Source: Hoplostethus atlanticus (taxonomy: Eukaryota; Chordata; Actinopteri; Trachichthyiformes; Trachichthyidae). From it: a stretch of DNA of 64,000 bases. How positions within the stretch are numbered: the first letter of the stretch is position 1; every line of letters begins with the position of its first letter. Shown piece by piece: positions 22,531-33,960 of the stretch. The stretch is taken from NCBI GenBank assembly GCA_034670405.1, contig JAXDDX010000054.1:2859001-2923000 (forward strand), read 5' to 3'. The position numbers and the translations under genes are program-made. The notes under the pieces are model-generated. The model had not been told where the DNA came from and made no database searches. It saw only the letters and a list, made by a program, of their open reading frames with translations.

Positions 22531-22939
22531 TTATCGTCCTGACCGCTGGGTGGCGCGGGTTTTTATCTGGCTACATTACTACACATTCACTGTAAAGTTA
22601 AATAAGACTAGTCGGTATGAGGTAGGTTGATCTAGGTTGAACAAGATGCTTCTTTTAACTTAGCTTTTTGCACTAAAAGTTAATAAATTGGAAAAACGAA
22701 TCACTAACTAAATTACATACAAATTGGCCCCAGTGGTGTCAGAAAGCGGACCGGGGCCTCATAAATGAACCAGAAAACACCCTGAGATGGTTACAGTGGC
22801 ATCACAGAGCTTTACGTTGCGCCATAACTGTCTGCCAGTCATAATAAAACAGAAAAATACAGTATGGCAGTATCATCTACAAACTTCTGTCTGGAAAAAT
22901 TCCTTCTTCTCATTCTCTGGATGTCCATCCTGGGCAGGC

Positions 22940-25344
22940 ATGGCTTTCCAGCAGCAGCCACAACAGATGATCGCAGTGACCACCACCACCACCACCCAAA
23001 ATGCTGGCATGTGGAGCACTCACCTCTGTGACTGCTTCAGTGATATGGAGACCTGTAAGTCAACCCAGCAAATACCTCTGACCTCGCTCACTCTTATGTC
23101 CTTCACTACCAGTGACACCTTGGCATTATTAGTCCACTGTTTAAACTTGAAAAAGTAGTAGGCCAGTAGTAGTATCAGTATTAATATTAGTATTAGTAGT
23201 GGTAGTAGTATAAATAGTAGTAGTTTGAGTCTCATCTACTGTGCATTATAGCGTTGTAATATTACTTGGCTAGTTTTGTGATTGTGCAATACATAAAAAA
23301 ACTACTTGCTGCTACTAACAGCTACTTGCTGTTACACCCAAACACATCATTCCTAGTTCTTGAATTTTAGGTTCAATTGATTTCTTCACCCTGCAAACGT
23401 ACTGTTAGGATTTGGAATCAAGTTTCTATCTCTGTTAGTTTCATAGTTAACAAGATGATAATCCTTGGTCCTTGGTCTGGACTGTCTACCAGATGTGATG
23501 GAAATCTATTCTTATTCTGCTGACAGACAGAAAAACAAACTAACAGAGGCCTCCTTGGTAGCAAAGCGACAGGAAATCACAGTTTCATGGTTTTACAGTT
23601 GACGTTTCCTCAACTGGCTGGGTTCAGGTGCCTCTCTGAAACCAGCAAACCACCAGAAGCTCTTTTCTCAACAAGACAGATTAATAAAACAGGTTTGAGT
23701 GCATTAACTGCACAGCATATATATTCACATCATAGAATAATAAAATAATCTGTCTGCCAAGCATCAGCTGGAGCAACACCATAGGAACATGAAGATATTA
23801 GGTTCATTATGTGTCGCTCCCGATGAGCTCCAAGTTTATTGAGGGCTTTTATAGATGTTGAGAAATTCAGACTGAGCTGAAGGATAGGAGGGCCAGTGTC
23901 ACTGGTAGGCAGCTGTATTCCTGGAAATGTCAAGAACAGGGAGGATAAAAGGAAGTCACTAGGATTGTATTCACCAGAAATATGCTCACAAAAGAGCCTA
24001 AGTGTCAGTTACACAGTTGCTAATGTTCTCTGCTAGTTAACGTTACCAAATATCAATGACATGATTGGTTGTCGTCTGGGGAACAGGATGTTGTGTTGGG
24101 TAAAGAAAATCTCATGAGCATCCGTGTTCCTGGACCTCTGGAACGATCGGGAATTACGATCGAGCATCTGGGAATTCCCGACATGAGATAGAGAAATTGA
24201 ACTGTTTTCTTCTTTGTTTGTTTGTTTGTTTCTTTCTTAAGTAAAGTACTGGATGACCACTGTAGCCTTCTATCTCCTCTCCCCTCCCCTCCAGGTTGCT
24301 GTGGCATGTTTTGTTTTCCCTGCTTGCAGTGCCAGACGGCAGGTAGCTTTGGCTGGTGCTGCTGCTTACCCTTGCTGGACACCTGTGGCATGGTGTCCTG
24401 CATGCTCCGCTCCTCCGTGAGAGAGCGCTACGGCATCCAGGTAAGACCTCGCCACGGCTTAGGGAATGGGGGTGGGGTTCTCTGGACGTCCCAACTTTCA
24501 CCAAGAGGCCCTACTGTGGTTTTGATATGGTGGTGATCTAGGGATGGAGATGCCCCCCATTCAGGCAGTTAGTAGCTTAGCCTGATTTCTTTGCGAGGTC
24601 TCTCTTGAGGTTAAGGTTAAGGTTAAATAAAAGACATACATAGTATATGTATACAGGTGTGTGTTTGGTGAACATACAAATATAGCTGAAGTTATAACTG
24701 GACTGAAACTGAAACTGATAACTCTATCCTACACATCCTACACATCCTACACTCTGGTTAAATGAAATTTTGAATGGAAAGTATTGGTGAAAACACACTA
24801 CAAATACAACCTAAATATGAAGTCTGAATGACACAATAATGACATTATTGTTTACCAGCGACTCCATTTAGCCCAAAATGTAACAAGCATGTTGCACACT
24901 ATACATTTCTTTTTTTTTTCAATTTTATACAATTTTATACTCTCTTGAAGAAATAAAGGTTAAATAAAAGACATACATAGTATATGTATACAGGTGGGTG
25001 TTTGGTGAACTGCAGTCATAACATACAAATATAGCTGAAGTTATGACAACAATTTAGCAATCATAGTTCAACAAATGGCTCTCATTTTTTTTTTTTTTTT
25101 TTTTAAACATTAGAAGCTGGACCACACATTGCACACAATGCTCATGTTTTCTGAATTGGAGTGGTCAGTAGTTGAACTGATTGTCGTATTAATCCCTCCT
25201 CTCCAGGGTTCGTCTTGTGAGGACTGCTGCATGGTGATGTATTGTTATCCATGTGTCTGGTGCCAGATGTCTCGGGAGATTAAGATGAGGAGCAGACTGC
25301 AAGCCCACACGTCTGTGGTCACCACGCAGGTCATCAGGGGTTAG
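22940..25344 (+). CDS. PLAC8/cornifelin-like cysteine-rich protein (ponzr type), copy 1
   Basis: Three exons: 22940-23054, 24295-24440, 25207-25344; phases join into 132 codons plus stop. The protein has a Q- and T-rich N-terminus (QQQPQQM, TTTTTT), then NAGMWSTHLCDC, the cysteine cluster ETCCCGMFCFPC around residues 36-48, a central hydrophobic segment (~56-75), RERYGIQ, and the C-terminal DCC-CYPCVWCQMSREIKMR motif. This is the PLAC8-domain layout. Vertebrate relatives include cornifelin, PLAC8/onzin and the fish ponzr genes; roles reported for the family are varied, so none is assigned. The start ATG was preferred over an in-frame upstream extension because copy 2 has a stop there. Exon 2 is much more divergent from the other copies than the introns are. 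Confidence 0.85.
24603..25060. repeat. Local direct repeat in intron 2 of PLAC8-type copy 1
   Basis: A stretch around 24620-24700 (TTAAATAAAAGACATACATA and onward, including the GTATACAGGTG part) recurs at 24958-25040. Copy 2 intron 2 carries one related stretch near 37340-37430. Confidence 0.7.
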
Positions 25345-25594
25345 CACTCCTGGCCCTTTTTTTACCCTGTGGTTTACCCTGTGACCAGAACGGGTTGCAG
25401 GCTTGTGATTAGTTGACACCCACAGGTCAGAGTTTCAGTAGGTTTTAAACTGACTGTGTTCAAGGGAGAGAGTAATTTACCCAAACCAAAAGTTGACCAA
25501 ATAATTGCATGCTACTTATTTTTCTTTTGATAAAACAGCAGGTGAAAGTTGAGTAAATATTGTAACTGTTTTTGGTGGGAAACATTGGTTTATA

Positions 25595-26474
25595 CACTGT
25601 AATAAATTTCAAGTTGGTTAAACTTAGAAACGAAAGTTCACCTGCTGCCTTAAAAACGTGAGTAAACTCAACTTGAAGATAAGCTTTGTTTCAACTCACA
25701 AAGTTAAGTTATACAAGTTGTTTAACTAATGGTCATTTGTTGTTTAAACTTGATACTCTGAGTTAAAACAACTAACTATGTTACATTATCCATCCAAGAG
25801 AACTTGCTTTATCGTGTCAAGAGTGAGTAAAAGTAATACTTAGACTAGAAATCTTTATTTTTGTACACATTGATAATGTGGTGAGTTGAGGTTACTTCAC
25901 TCACAGATGACACACTAGAATCAGCTTTAGGGTTAACTTAAAGCTGATTCTAGTGTGTTATCTGTGAGTGAAAAAGCCTCACAACTGCACAGCTTGCTTT
26001 AACAGCAGGATGCAGCAATTGTAACACCAATAGCTTAAATGAAATTGTAGGCAGGTCAGCTCCCCCACTATGAACCACACTCATGGTGTCAACCACCACT
26101 AACCAACAAGCTTTCCAACTAAAATAAAGAACATAAACAAACAAATCCCTGCAAAACATTATCTCCATGAACATGAATTATTTGCATGAACAAGAACAAC
26201 AACAGACAATGGCAAAGTCAACAGTCTCCCAATGCATGCTGGGAAACCAAATTCCCATTTCCCTTTTTTCCAATTTATAACTTACAGACATGAGTTCAAT
26301 GAACGTTGACAACCCGGACAAAACTCACAATTAGTCAAGTCAATGGATAACTTTAAGTTTAACATTTAAAAACTTATAAACTTGAGTTCAATATCCAAAA
26401 CTTGTCATGACAAGTGGAATTAAAGAGAAGAAATAAGTTCACATAACTTAATGGGGCTATCATGTTTTACAGTG
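25595..26474. mobile_element. Non-autonomous DNA element with CACTG...CAGTG ends
   Basis: Termini CACTGTAATAAA and GTTTTACAGTG are imperfect inverted repeats and TA lies outside both. The sister arm (36600-36680) lacks this sequence, showing it as an insertion private to the left arm. No transposase frame. The superfamily is uncertain: CACTG ends recall EnSpm/CACTA-type elements, flanking TA would also fit mariner-type elements. Confidence 0.55.
25898..25970. repeat. Near-perfect palindrome inside the CACTG-ended element
   Basis: Arms 25898-25929 and 25939-25970 are reverse complements over 32 bases with one mismatch and a 9-base loop (GGGTTAACT). It is the central fold of the non-autonomous element. 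Confidence 0.9.
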
Positions 26475-26811
26475 TAGGACAGAAATGTAATATTGTACAA
26501 TACTATTTTAGCATTTTATGTCATAACCATTGAAATAGTGTACCACTGTTCTGTTGTTCATAATGCCTACACTTGCTTGTTAGTTACTTGCTGGTTGCAT
26601 GCATTTTTTTTTTTACTTGAGTTGAATGTTATGTTGTTTTTTGTCTACGCTTTGTGTGTGACCTTGGTCAATAAAATGTAACGCAAGTAAAGAGTTCAGT
26701 CCTATCTCTGTCTGCTCCTTCACCTGGCACTCTGTTTGGAAAGATGGACAGTCAATATAAATTACTTTTCCTTAATAAAGCATTGAAATCCACTTTTATG
26801 TCTTAGTCTCG

Positions 26812-27024
26812 ATGAAAGATAAAATCAAATCATTTTCACAGCAGTCGACCGGGCAGGTTTGTGCCTGCATCACAAATTGTTTGTGGCCTGTTGATCGTCG
26901 GGGTGTGCAGGAGTGTGGAGATGAAGAGTCCAAGGACAAAATCTTGCACAAGTACTTGGCTGACCCTCAAAAACAGTACAACACTGAGCATTTCTTCCTA
27001 TCTCACTGCAAATTCATGCTGTGA
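26812..27024 (+). other. Unassigned open frame shared by both inverted-repeat arms
   Basis: A 70-codon frame whose first ~52 residues recur in the right arm on the minus strand (33140 to 32955): SFSQQST, CACITNCLWPVDRRGVQECG, ESKDKILHKYLADPQKQ. The few residue differences leave the frame open in both. I do not recognise the peptide. It may be a residual exon, or simply recent duplication of non-coding DNA. Confidence 0.25.
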
Positions 27025-28622
27025 AGGGAGTGGTTTTGTCTCATTTTCTTTCATCTCATCCAACTTAGTTTAACTCCTTCATGACAAATGTCCTGGAAAA
27101 ACCTTGCACCTCCAAAGGGGATGAAAGGCAGGTAATTGCTAAATAAAGATATGAGCAACAAATGAATTGTTAAGACGCATCAAGGAAATGTTTTTCAAGT
27201 TCTTGTCAGTGTAGTTGTTTCATCTTTCCCTTGATTCCTCGTAAATATTATGTTTGCAGTTTGTCCACACAAATGTGCCCTGCTCATGTGAGAAGCGGGT
27301 TTGTGGTTTTGATGTTTTTGTGTAAAAGCTGGTAGTGAAAGTGTTCAAAGTTTCCCTGTGGTTTCACTTTGAGAGCAATTGTCTATAATCTTCCACTAAG
27401 TAATCTAATAGTCTGTGTATTTGTGGACCAGTTTGTTTCAGCTTCCATTCATCTCTGACTTAGCCATCATGGTCTTAATTGTTGTTTTAAAACAGTGTTA
27501 TAGTTATAGCTGAAGGAAACATTAATAAATGACTTATATATGAACATTTTTCTCAGACAAACAGAACTTCATTTTTTTAGTCTCACTGAACATTTGACCT
27601 CCAGCTCAAACAAACAGTGGGTGATCTCTGAGGGGAGGAGTCTGACACTCTTATCTGGCTAAGAGTGTCAGCTAAATGTGTAAAATGTTATACAAGTTAT
27701 ACATGTCTGCTTATTACCAGACCTGAAACACGCAGGAGGGAAAAGACAGAGCTATATGACACAGTGGCATAAATAATGATTGGGATTAATTCACACTATA
27801 CATCAGTTGAGGTGGGGTCTGAGCATGCTCGCAACCTATTGACTAAAGTTTGTTTTCACTTCTGCATTCCTCATGAGCTCTATGAGGCTTTAACCAGTGG
27901 TGAGGTTTTTTTTTTCAACCAAAGCGCTGGTTTTATGATGGAACAAGCCCACAGCCACACGCAGCAGCAGAAGCATTTCCGCAGCAGAATAGTTGTTTTG
28001 GTTTTTTTTGTATTTTAGAACAATGGCAGAAATACAGTATGAGTAAGAGTATACGTGGCTACAACAAGTAACCAATTGGTCAAAATAAGAAATGAACAGA
28101 GACAAACCTAGAGACAGTTTGGTCTGAGTTACTCAGTTACTGTTACTGAGTTTTGCTTATAAATGAGAACAACATACTCTGCAGGTATCTTTTATTTTGA
28201 AATGCAACCAATTTAGCATTAAATATCTATTCCCGAATGTGGATCTTTTCTTATTGCACATACCATGGAAGACTAGGCACGTTTACCTTCTACTGATAGC
28301 AGTGTTATCTGCCATCTGTGTACTTACAGTGGGTGCTGCTTTCATTGTATTCACTCTAAATGATTTTTATGTCTCATGTGGTTTGGTTTAACTTTAAATA
28401 TTTTATTTAAGTACACATAAAGTACAGGCTCATTAATCAAGTACTACTTTATTTAAGTTTGACCCAAGTCAGGATAAGAGTACTTGTGTAGAAAAGTATG
28501 CAAGCAAAAGAGTTGCTCACGGAATTCATGTTATAATCATGACTGCGCATGTTATAATCTGGATTTGCCCATATCCTGTCGGGGTTGGGAGGGTAGTTGG
28601 TGAGGTTTTGTTTCTCGGGAAA

Positions 28623-28626
<4 letters not shown>

Positions 28627-28673
<47 letters not shown>
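28627..28673. repeat. (GA)n microsatellite, left arm
   Basis: Long GA run beside the innermost part of the inverted repeat. Its mirror is the (CT)n run at 29039-29079. Confidence 0.95.
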
Positions 28674-28676
<3 letters not shown>

Positions 28677-28728
28677 GTGCGGCGCCACCTCCAGGCCGTG
28701 TGAGGAACACGCGGGGTGCGTGGAGGAG

Positions 28729-28950
28729 ATCCGCAGCGTCAGTCCACAAATTGAATTCTGACAATCCATGTAAAAGATTTCAGAAGCAAGGAGAAGTACA
28801 AGGGACCTGGGAATAGACTGATGTGTTTCATAAGATGATATGGTAAAATTCAAGTTATTCCTATAATATTCCTATATGGATTTATAGCGTGTCTGCGGGA
28901 CTCAATGGTGAGTTTATAGTGATCATATCATGTTTATGGTCACGCCTGTT
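28729..28950. other. Spacer between the arms of the large inverted repeat
   Basis: About 220 bases between TGGAGGAG (end of left arm) and CTCCTCCA (start of right arm). It contains the motif ACTCAATGGTGAGT followed by TTATAGTGA. The same sequence occurs in the blocks at 41580-41690 and 53590-53700. Confidence 0.8.
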
Positions 28951-29035
28951 CTCCTCCACGCACCCCGCGTGTTCCTCACACGGCCTGGAGGTGGCGCCGC
29001 ACACACACTCTGGTTAGTAGCCACAATATATATCA

Positions 29036-29083
<48 letters not shown>

Positions 29084-29085
<2 letters not shown>

Positions 29086-30681
29086 GCTCTGGAAAAAATT
29101 AAGAGACCACTCCAAATTTTTCTTTAATCAGCATCTCTACATGTATGGCAGCCATTAGATTCCAGTGTCTGTTGAATTCCAACACAGGCACACCTCATTA
29201 TACTTAATGAGGTACTGATTAGGTGATTACCTGAACCAAATCTTATTTAACAAAGAAAAGTATAAAAACCACTGCTGTGGTCATCACTATCCTCTTGCAA
29301 TAGGACCAGCTGGATGGCAAAAACAGTACTAGTAGTACCACAAAAGTAATTGGAATCAAAAAATAACTATTGACCATGCCAAAAGAGTTGAAAAGAAAAG
29401 TTTTGAGTGAGGAAAAGAAGGGTTCAATTCTGCCTTTACTGGCAGAGGGATAGAGTGAGTGTCAGGTTGCTTCCATCCTTAACATTTCAAAGACGGCGGT
29501 TCATAAGAACAAGGTCAAGCAGCAGACACAAAGCTACAGACCGGCAGAGGGCGAAAACAACTCTCCACTGACCGGGATGATCGCCAACTCATTCGAATGT
29601 CACTCAACAACCGTAGGATGACATCAAGTGACCGACAAAAAGAATGGCAAACGGCAGCTGGGGTGAAGTGCACAGCGAGGACGGTTCAAAACAGGCTCCA
29701 ACGGGCAGGGCTGAAGTTGTGCAAAGCTAGAAAAAAGCCCTTCATCAATGAGAAGCAAAGAAGAGCCAGGCTGAGGTTTGCAAAAGACCATAAGGATTGG
29801 ACCGTAGAGGACTGGAGTCATCTTCTCTGATGAGTCCAATTTTCAGCTTTGCCCAACACCTGGTCGTCTAATGGTTAGACAGAGACATGGAGAGGCCTAC
29901 AAGCCACAGTGTCCCGCACCCACTGTGAAATTTGGTGGAGGATCGGTGATGATCTGGGGGTGCTACAGCAAGGCTGGAATCAGGCAGATTTGTCTTTGTG
30001 GAGTACGCATGAATCAAGCCACGTACAAGGTTGTGCTGGAAGAAAACATGCTTCCTTCTGCTCTGACAATGTCCCCCAAGTCTGAGGATTGTTTTTTCCA
30101 GCAGGACAATGCTCCATGCCACACAGTCAGGTCAATCAAGGTGTGGATGGAGATCAAGACCCTGTCATGGCCAGACCAATCTCCAGACCTGAACCTCTTT
30201 GAAAACCTCTGGAATGTGATCAAGAGGAAGATAGATGGTCACAGCCATCAAACAAAGCCGAGCTGCTTGGATTTTTGCGCCAGTAGTGGCATAAAGTCAC
30301 CCAACAGCAATGTGAAAGACTGGTGGAGAGCATGCCAAGACGCATGAAATCTGTGATTGAAAATCAGGGTTATTCCACCAAATATTGATTTCTGAACTCT
30401 TCCTAAGTTAATAATATTGTGTTGTTTAAAAATGAATATGAACTTGTTTTCTTTGCATTATTCAAGGTCTGAAAACACTGAATCTTTTTTGTTATTTTGA
30501 CCAGTTGTCATTTTCTGCAAATAAATGCTCTAAATGACAATATTTTTTATTTGGGAGAAATGTTGTCAGTAGTTTATAGAATAAAACAAAAATGTTCATT
30601 TTACTCAAACACATACCTATAAATAGTAAAACCAGAGAAACTGATAAATTTGGAGTGGTCTCTTATTTTTTGCCAGAGCTG
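29084..30681 (+). mobile_element. Tc1-like element, near full length, private to right arm
   Basis: Inverted ends CAGCTCTGGAAAAAATTAAG and the complement of its other end (CCAGAGCTG), with TA at 29082-29083 and 30682-30683. About 1.6 kb, the normal length of a complete Tc1-like element. The unoccupied site is visible in the left arm at 28609-28626 (CGGGAAATATGGAGAG on the opposite strand). Confidence 0.93.
29377..30347 (+). pseudogene. Tc1-like transposase, frame-disrupted
   Basis: Coding remnants of a DD34E transposase lie in order across several frames. The N-terminal DNA-binding region starts near 29377 (MPKELKRKV) with an early stop. Codons 29597-29830 give RRMTSSDRQKEWQ to RARLRFAKDHKDWT. 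A further shift leads to 29871-30347, with HGEAYKPQCPAPTVKFGGGS, the second catalytic Asp in QQDNAPCHT and the last acidic residue in SPDLNLFENLW. The first catalytic Asp (SDES) sits just before 29840 in a third frame. At least two frameshifts plus a stop make it inactive. Confidence 0.85.
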
Positions 30682-32137
30682 TATTTCCCGAGAAACAAAA
30701 CTGAAACTCACCAGCTACCCTAACCAACTACAGGTGTGAAGTGTTTTTAAAGGTATTCTGAAACATGCACAAAACCATATTGATTACCTATTTGAGTATT
30801 TCTAGTGAGCAACTCTTTTGCTAACACTGTCTTCCATTACATGTGTCAATAAAGATCTACAAAGTGTGCTATCACAGATTAGTGCAAGATCAGTAGAAGG
30901 TAAACGTGCCTAGTCTTCCATGGTATGTGCAATAAGAAAAGATTCACATTCAGGAATACAGTAACAAACTGTCTCTAGGTTTGTCTCTGTTCATTTCTTA
31001 TTTTGACTGGTTGATGGTTACTTGTTGTATCCACGTATACTCTTACTCATACTGTATTTCTGCCATTATTCTAAAATACAAAAAAAAAAAAAAACTATTC
31101 TGCTGCGGAAATGATTCTGCTGCTGTGTGTGGGTGTGGGCTTGTGGGCTTTGGTTGAAAAAAAAAAAAAAACCCTCACCACTGATTAAAGCCTCATAGAG
31201 CTTCTCAACTGTTTTTTTTTTCCACAACAAACTTTTACTCAAAGCTGACACTCTTAGCCAGATAAGAGTGTCAGCTAAATGTGTAAAATGTAAATATGGT
31301 CCTGGACAAAAGAGTTGAGACTCCAACAAAATGACTCAACTAACCACCGATTCTGTTGCATTTTCCTGTTGTTTCCTTTGGATTTTGTCCTTGCAGGGAT
31401 TCCCTAGTTTACACAAGAGGAATGTAATGTAATGGAAGCTGAAACAAACTGGTCCACAAATACACCGTCTATTAGATTACTTAGTGGAAGATTATACTGT
31501 CAAAGTGAAACCACAAGGGAAACTTTGAACACTTTCACTACGAGCTTTTATGCAAAAACATCAAAACCACAAACCTGCTTCTCACATGGGCAGGGCGCAT
31601 TTGTGTGGACAAAATGCAAACATAATATTTACTAGGAATCAAGAGAAAGATGAAACAACTACACTGACAAGAACTTGAAAAACATTTCCTTGATGCTTCT
31701 TAAGAATTATTTTGTTGCTCATATCTGTATTTAGAGCAATTACCTGCCTTTTACCCCCTTTGGAGGTGCAAGGTTTTTCCAGGATGTGACCAAACAGCAC
31801 GAGGCTCATGCATGCTCAGATTCATTTTGCATCAGAAAAGGTTTGATCAAAGTGTTCTCTTTTGATGATTATTGACCTATATCACAGTGGGGTCCAAAAG
31901 TCTGAGTCTAGTAGTCTGCACATATCACTCTACATACAGTATATACAGTATCCATATACTGCGTTCAGTAACTGTGCATCCAAGCTGTGTGGCATACGGT
32001 GTAGTCGCAGCCGTAGAGAGAGGTGTAGTGAGTGATCATAAGGCCAGTTTGTCATGAAGGAGTTAAACTAAGTTGGATGAGATGAAAGAAAATGAGACAA
32101 AACCACTTCCCTTCACAGCATGAATTTGAGATAGCAA

Positions 32138-32589
32138 AGTAAATGTGCATGGGAGAAAAGTATGAAGAAGACGGGTGGATGTGACAATGGGGGCGAGGAC
32201 GGCGGAGAAAAGTTGTCAAGTTCAAGTTCCGGCTTTATTTGTACCAGTGGACAGTTTCACAAACATGACATAAAAACATAAGACTGACTGTCAGTCAACA
32301 ATGCAGCGTTAATGCAGCGTTTCAGGCAAGTGGCGTAAGATAAAATCACCATCATCATCTTCACCATCATCACCATTACAACCTATTATCACTGACATCA
32401 TGATCGACAATCGCTCATGGACTTGCTCCTCCATCCGACAACATTTGGAGCCGGAGGAGGAGCTGTTAACTGTTCATCATCTTATCGTGTTGATGTGTGG
32501 AAAACTGCAGATGAACACCAGATAGAAGATTGTGTTTAACAGCAAGATTACAAGTTATAGGTACTCAGTGAATTAAATCATGTAACTGT

Positions 32590-32621
<32 letters not shown>

Positions 32622-32938
32622 TAACCTCCAACTAAGCCAGCAGTGCACTACCGAGATGGAAAACAGCTGCACGCACAGTAGATTGTCAAATGACTAGAAA
32701 ACGTATAACTCATCACAATAAAATTCAACTCTGCAGAGCACCACTGGAGTCTCTCACAAGACCTCCATGAACATATTTAATATTTCCATTTTCCATGCAA
32801 AGCAGCTGTCAAAAAGGATGTCAGTTGACTCCTCCAATAGAAGAAGGTCTCACAAACCTGTCATTGCACACCATTGTTTCCTGGTTGTTTTTGCCTGTGT
32901 CATTTGGAAAAACATAGAATTAAAAAAAAAAAAAAAGT
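32138..32938 (+). mobile_element. Retroposed insertion with poly(A) tail, source unknown
   Basis: Flanked by the 9-base direct repeat AGATAGCAA (32129-32137 and 32939-32947) and ending in a run of about 14 A. Both are hallmarks of LINE-mediated retroposition. The left arm lacks it (near 27000). The insert holds a (GT)n run at 32591-32620 and no frame I recognise; it could be a LINE 3' end or a processed non-coding transcript. Confidence 0.75.
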
Positions 32939-33791
32939 AGATAGCAAGAAATGCTCAGTGTTGTGCTGTTTGCTGTTTTTGAGGGTCAGCCAAGTACTTG
33001 TGCAAGATTTTGTCCTTGGACTCTCCATCTCCACACTCCTGCACACCCCGACGATCAACAGGCCACAAACAATTTGTGATGCAGGCACAAAACTGCTCTG
33101 TCGACTGCTGTGAAAATGATTTGATTTCATCTTTCATCAAGACTAAGACATAAAAGGGGATTTCAATGCTTTATTAACCCTTATGCCCTTTTAAGGAAAT
33201 TTGTGTAGTTGTGAGGTGCATTTATTGAGGTCATTTTGGCTGTGATTGTTCCCTAGCCATGAAATTGGTAAGGATTTTCAATGTTTTTCAATGAATTTTG
33301 GAATTTTTGAGTTTCATCCATATCCACTGTATTTTGACTGTGTGAGATGTTTTTGTTACGTTGGGACTGTTAACTACAAGATTTGTACCATAGACTTCCA
33401 TTATAACCACATTTTTTGACCCCCCCCCCCTTTGAATTAAAGTGAAAAATGATTTTGTCTGTAATTTCCCTTTGCAAACTTCATGAAGTTTTGTAAAAAT
33501 AAAGTCAATCACAAAATTGCCCCATTTTAGCCCTCCCCTAGCCTCCCCCACTGAGCAACAAATTGGCATCCTTGTGTAATTCATGGCTGCAAACCAGTTC
33601 AAAAAAAAAAATGTTTCAACTAAAATGGTTTTGATGTATAGTAAAGACTGCTACCTGCATGTTCATGACAAAATAAGATTGTGTGTATGTGTGCGTGTGT
33701 GTGTGTTTGTATGGGTCATCAGATAATTGGGCTGCAAATCCGTACCCCCTCTATTTCTCTCCTCTCATACACACACACGCGCACACATTCA

Positions 33792-33832
<41 letters not shown>

Positions 33833-33960
33833 CTCCCCTCCCCTCAACTTCAATGTAAACAAGGATTGAGAAGGCAGGAGTTTTGTTTATGCAGGTGCGG
33901 CTGCTCTAAAGCTTATAAATACACCCAGTACCAGAAAAGTACATTTCTAATCTGGCAGCC

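Larger units (their letters stand above)
22660..28728. repeat. Large inverted repeat, left arm (carries PLAC8-type copy 1)
   Basis: Reverse-complement similarity to 28951-39880 can be followed as ordered blocks: 22662-22740 with 39790-39880, the PLAC8-type gene, 26590-27060 with 32890-33170 plus 36437-36600, 27060-27260 with 31560-31780, 27890-28260 with 30900-31200, and 28609-28728 with 28951-29081 plus 30682 onward. The arm is interrupted by a private CACTG-ended insertion near 25595. Confidence 0.85.

Noticed and set aside
22787-22939. In-frame 51-codon extension upstream of PLAC8-type copy 1 (also in copy 3)
   Set aside because: Copy 2 has an in-frame TGA at the equivalent place and the extension does not resemble the PLAC8 family N-terminus; the start at MAF/MAV fits the family.
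23730-23933. 67-codon minus-strand frame, identical to 38073-38276
   Set aside because: It lies within intron 1 of PLAC8-type copies 1 and 2. Identity follows from recent duplication and no family is recognised.
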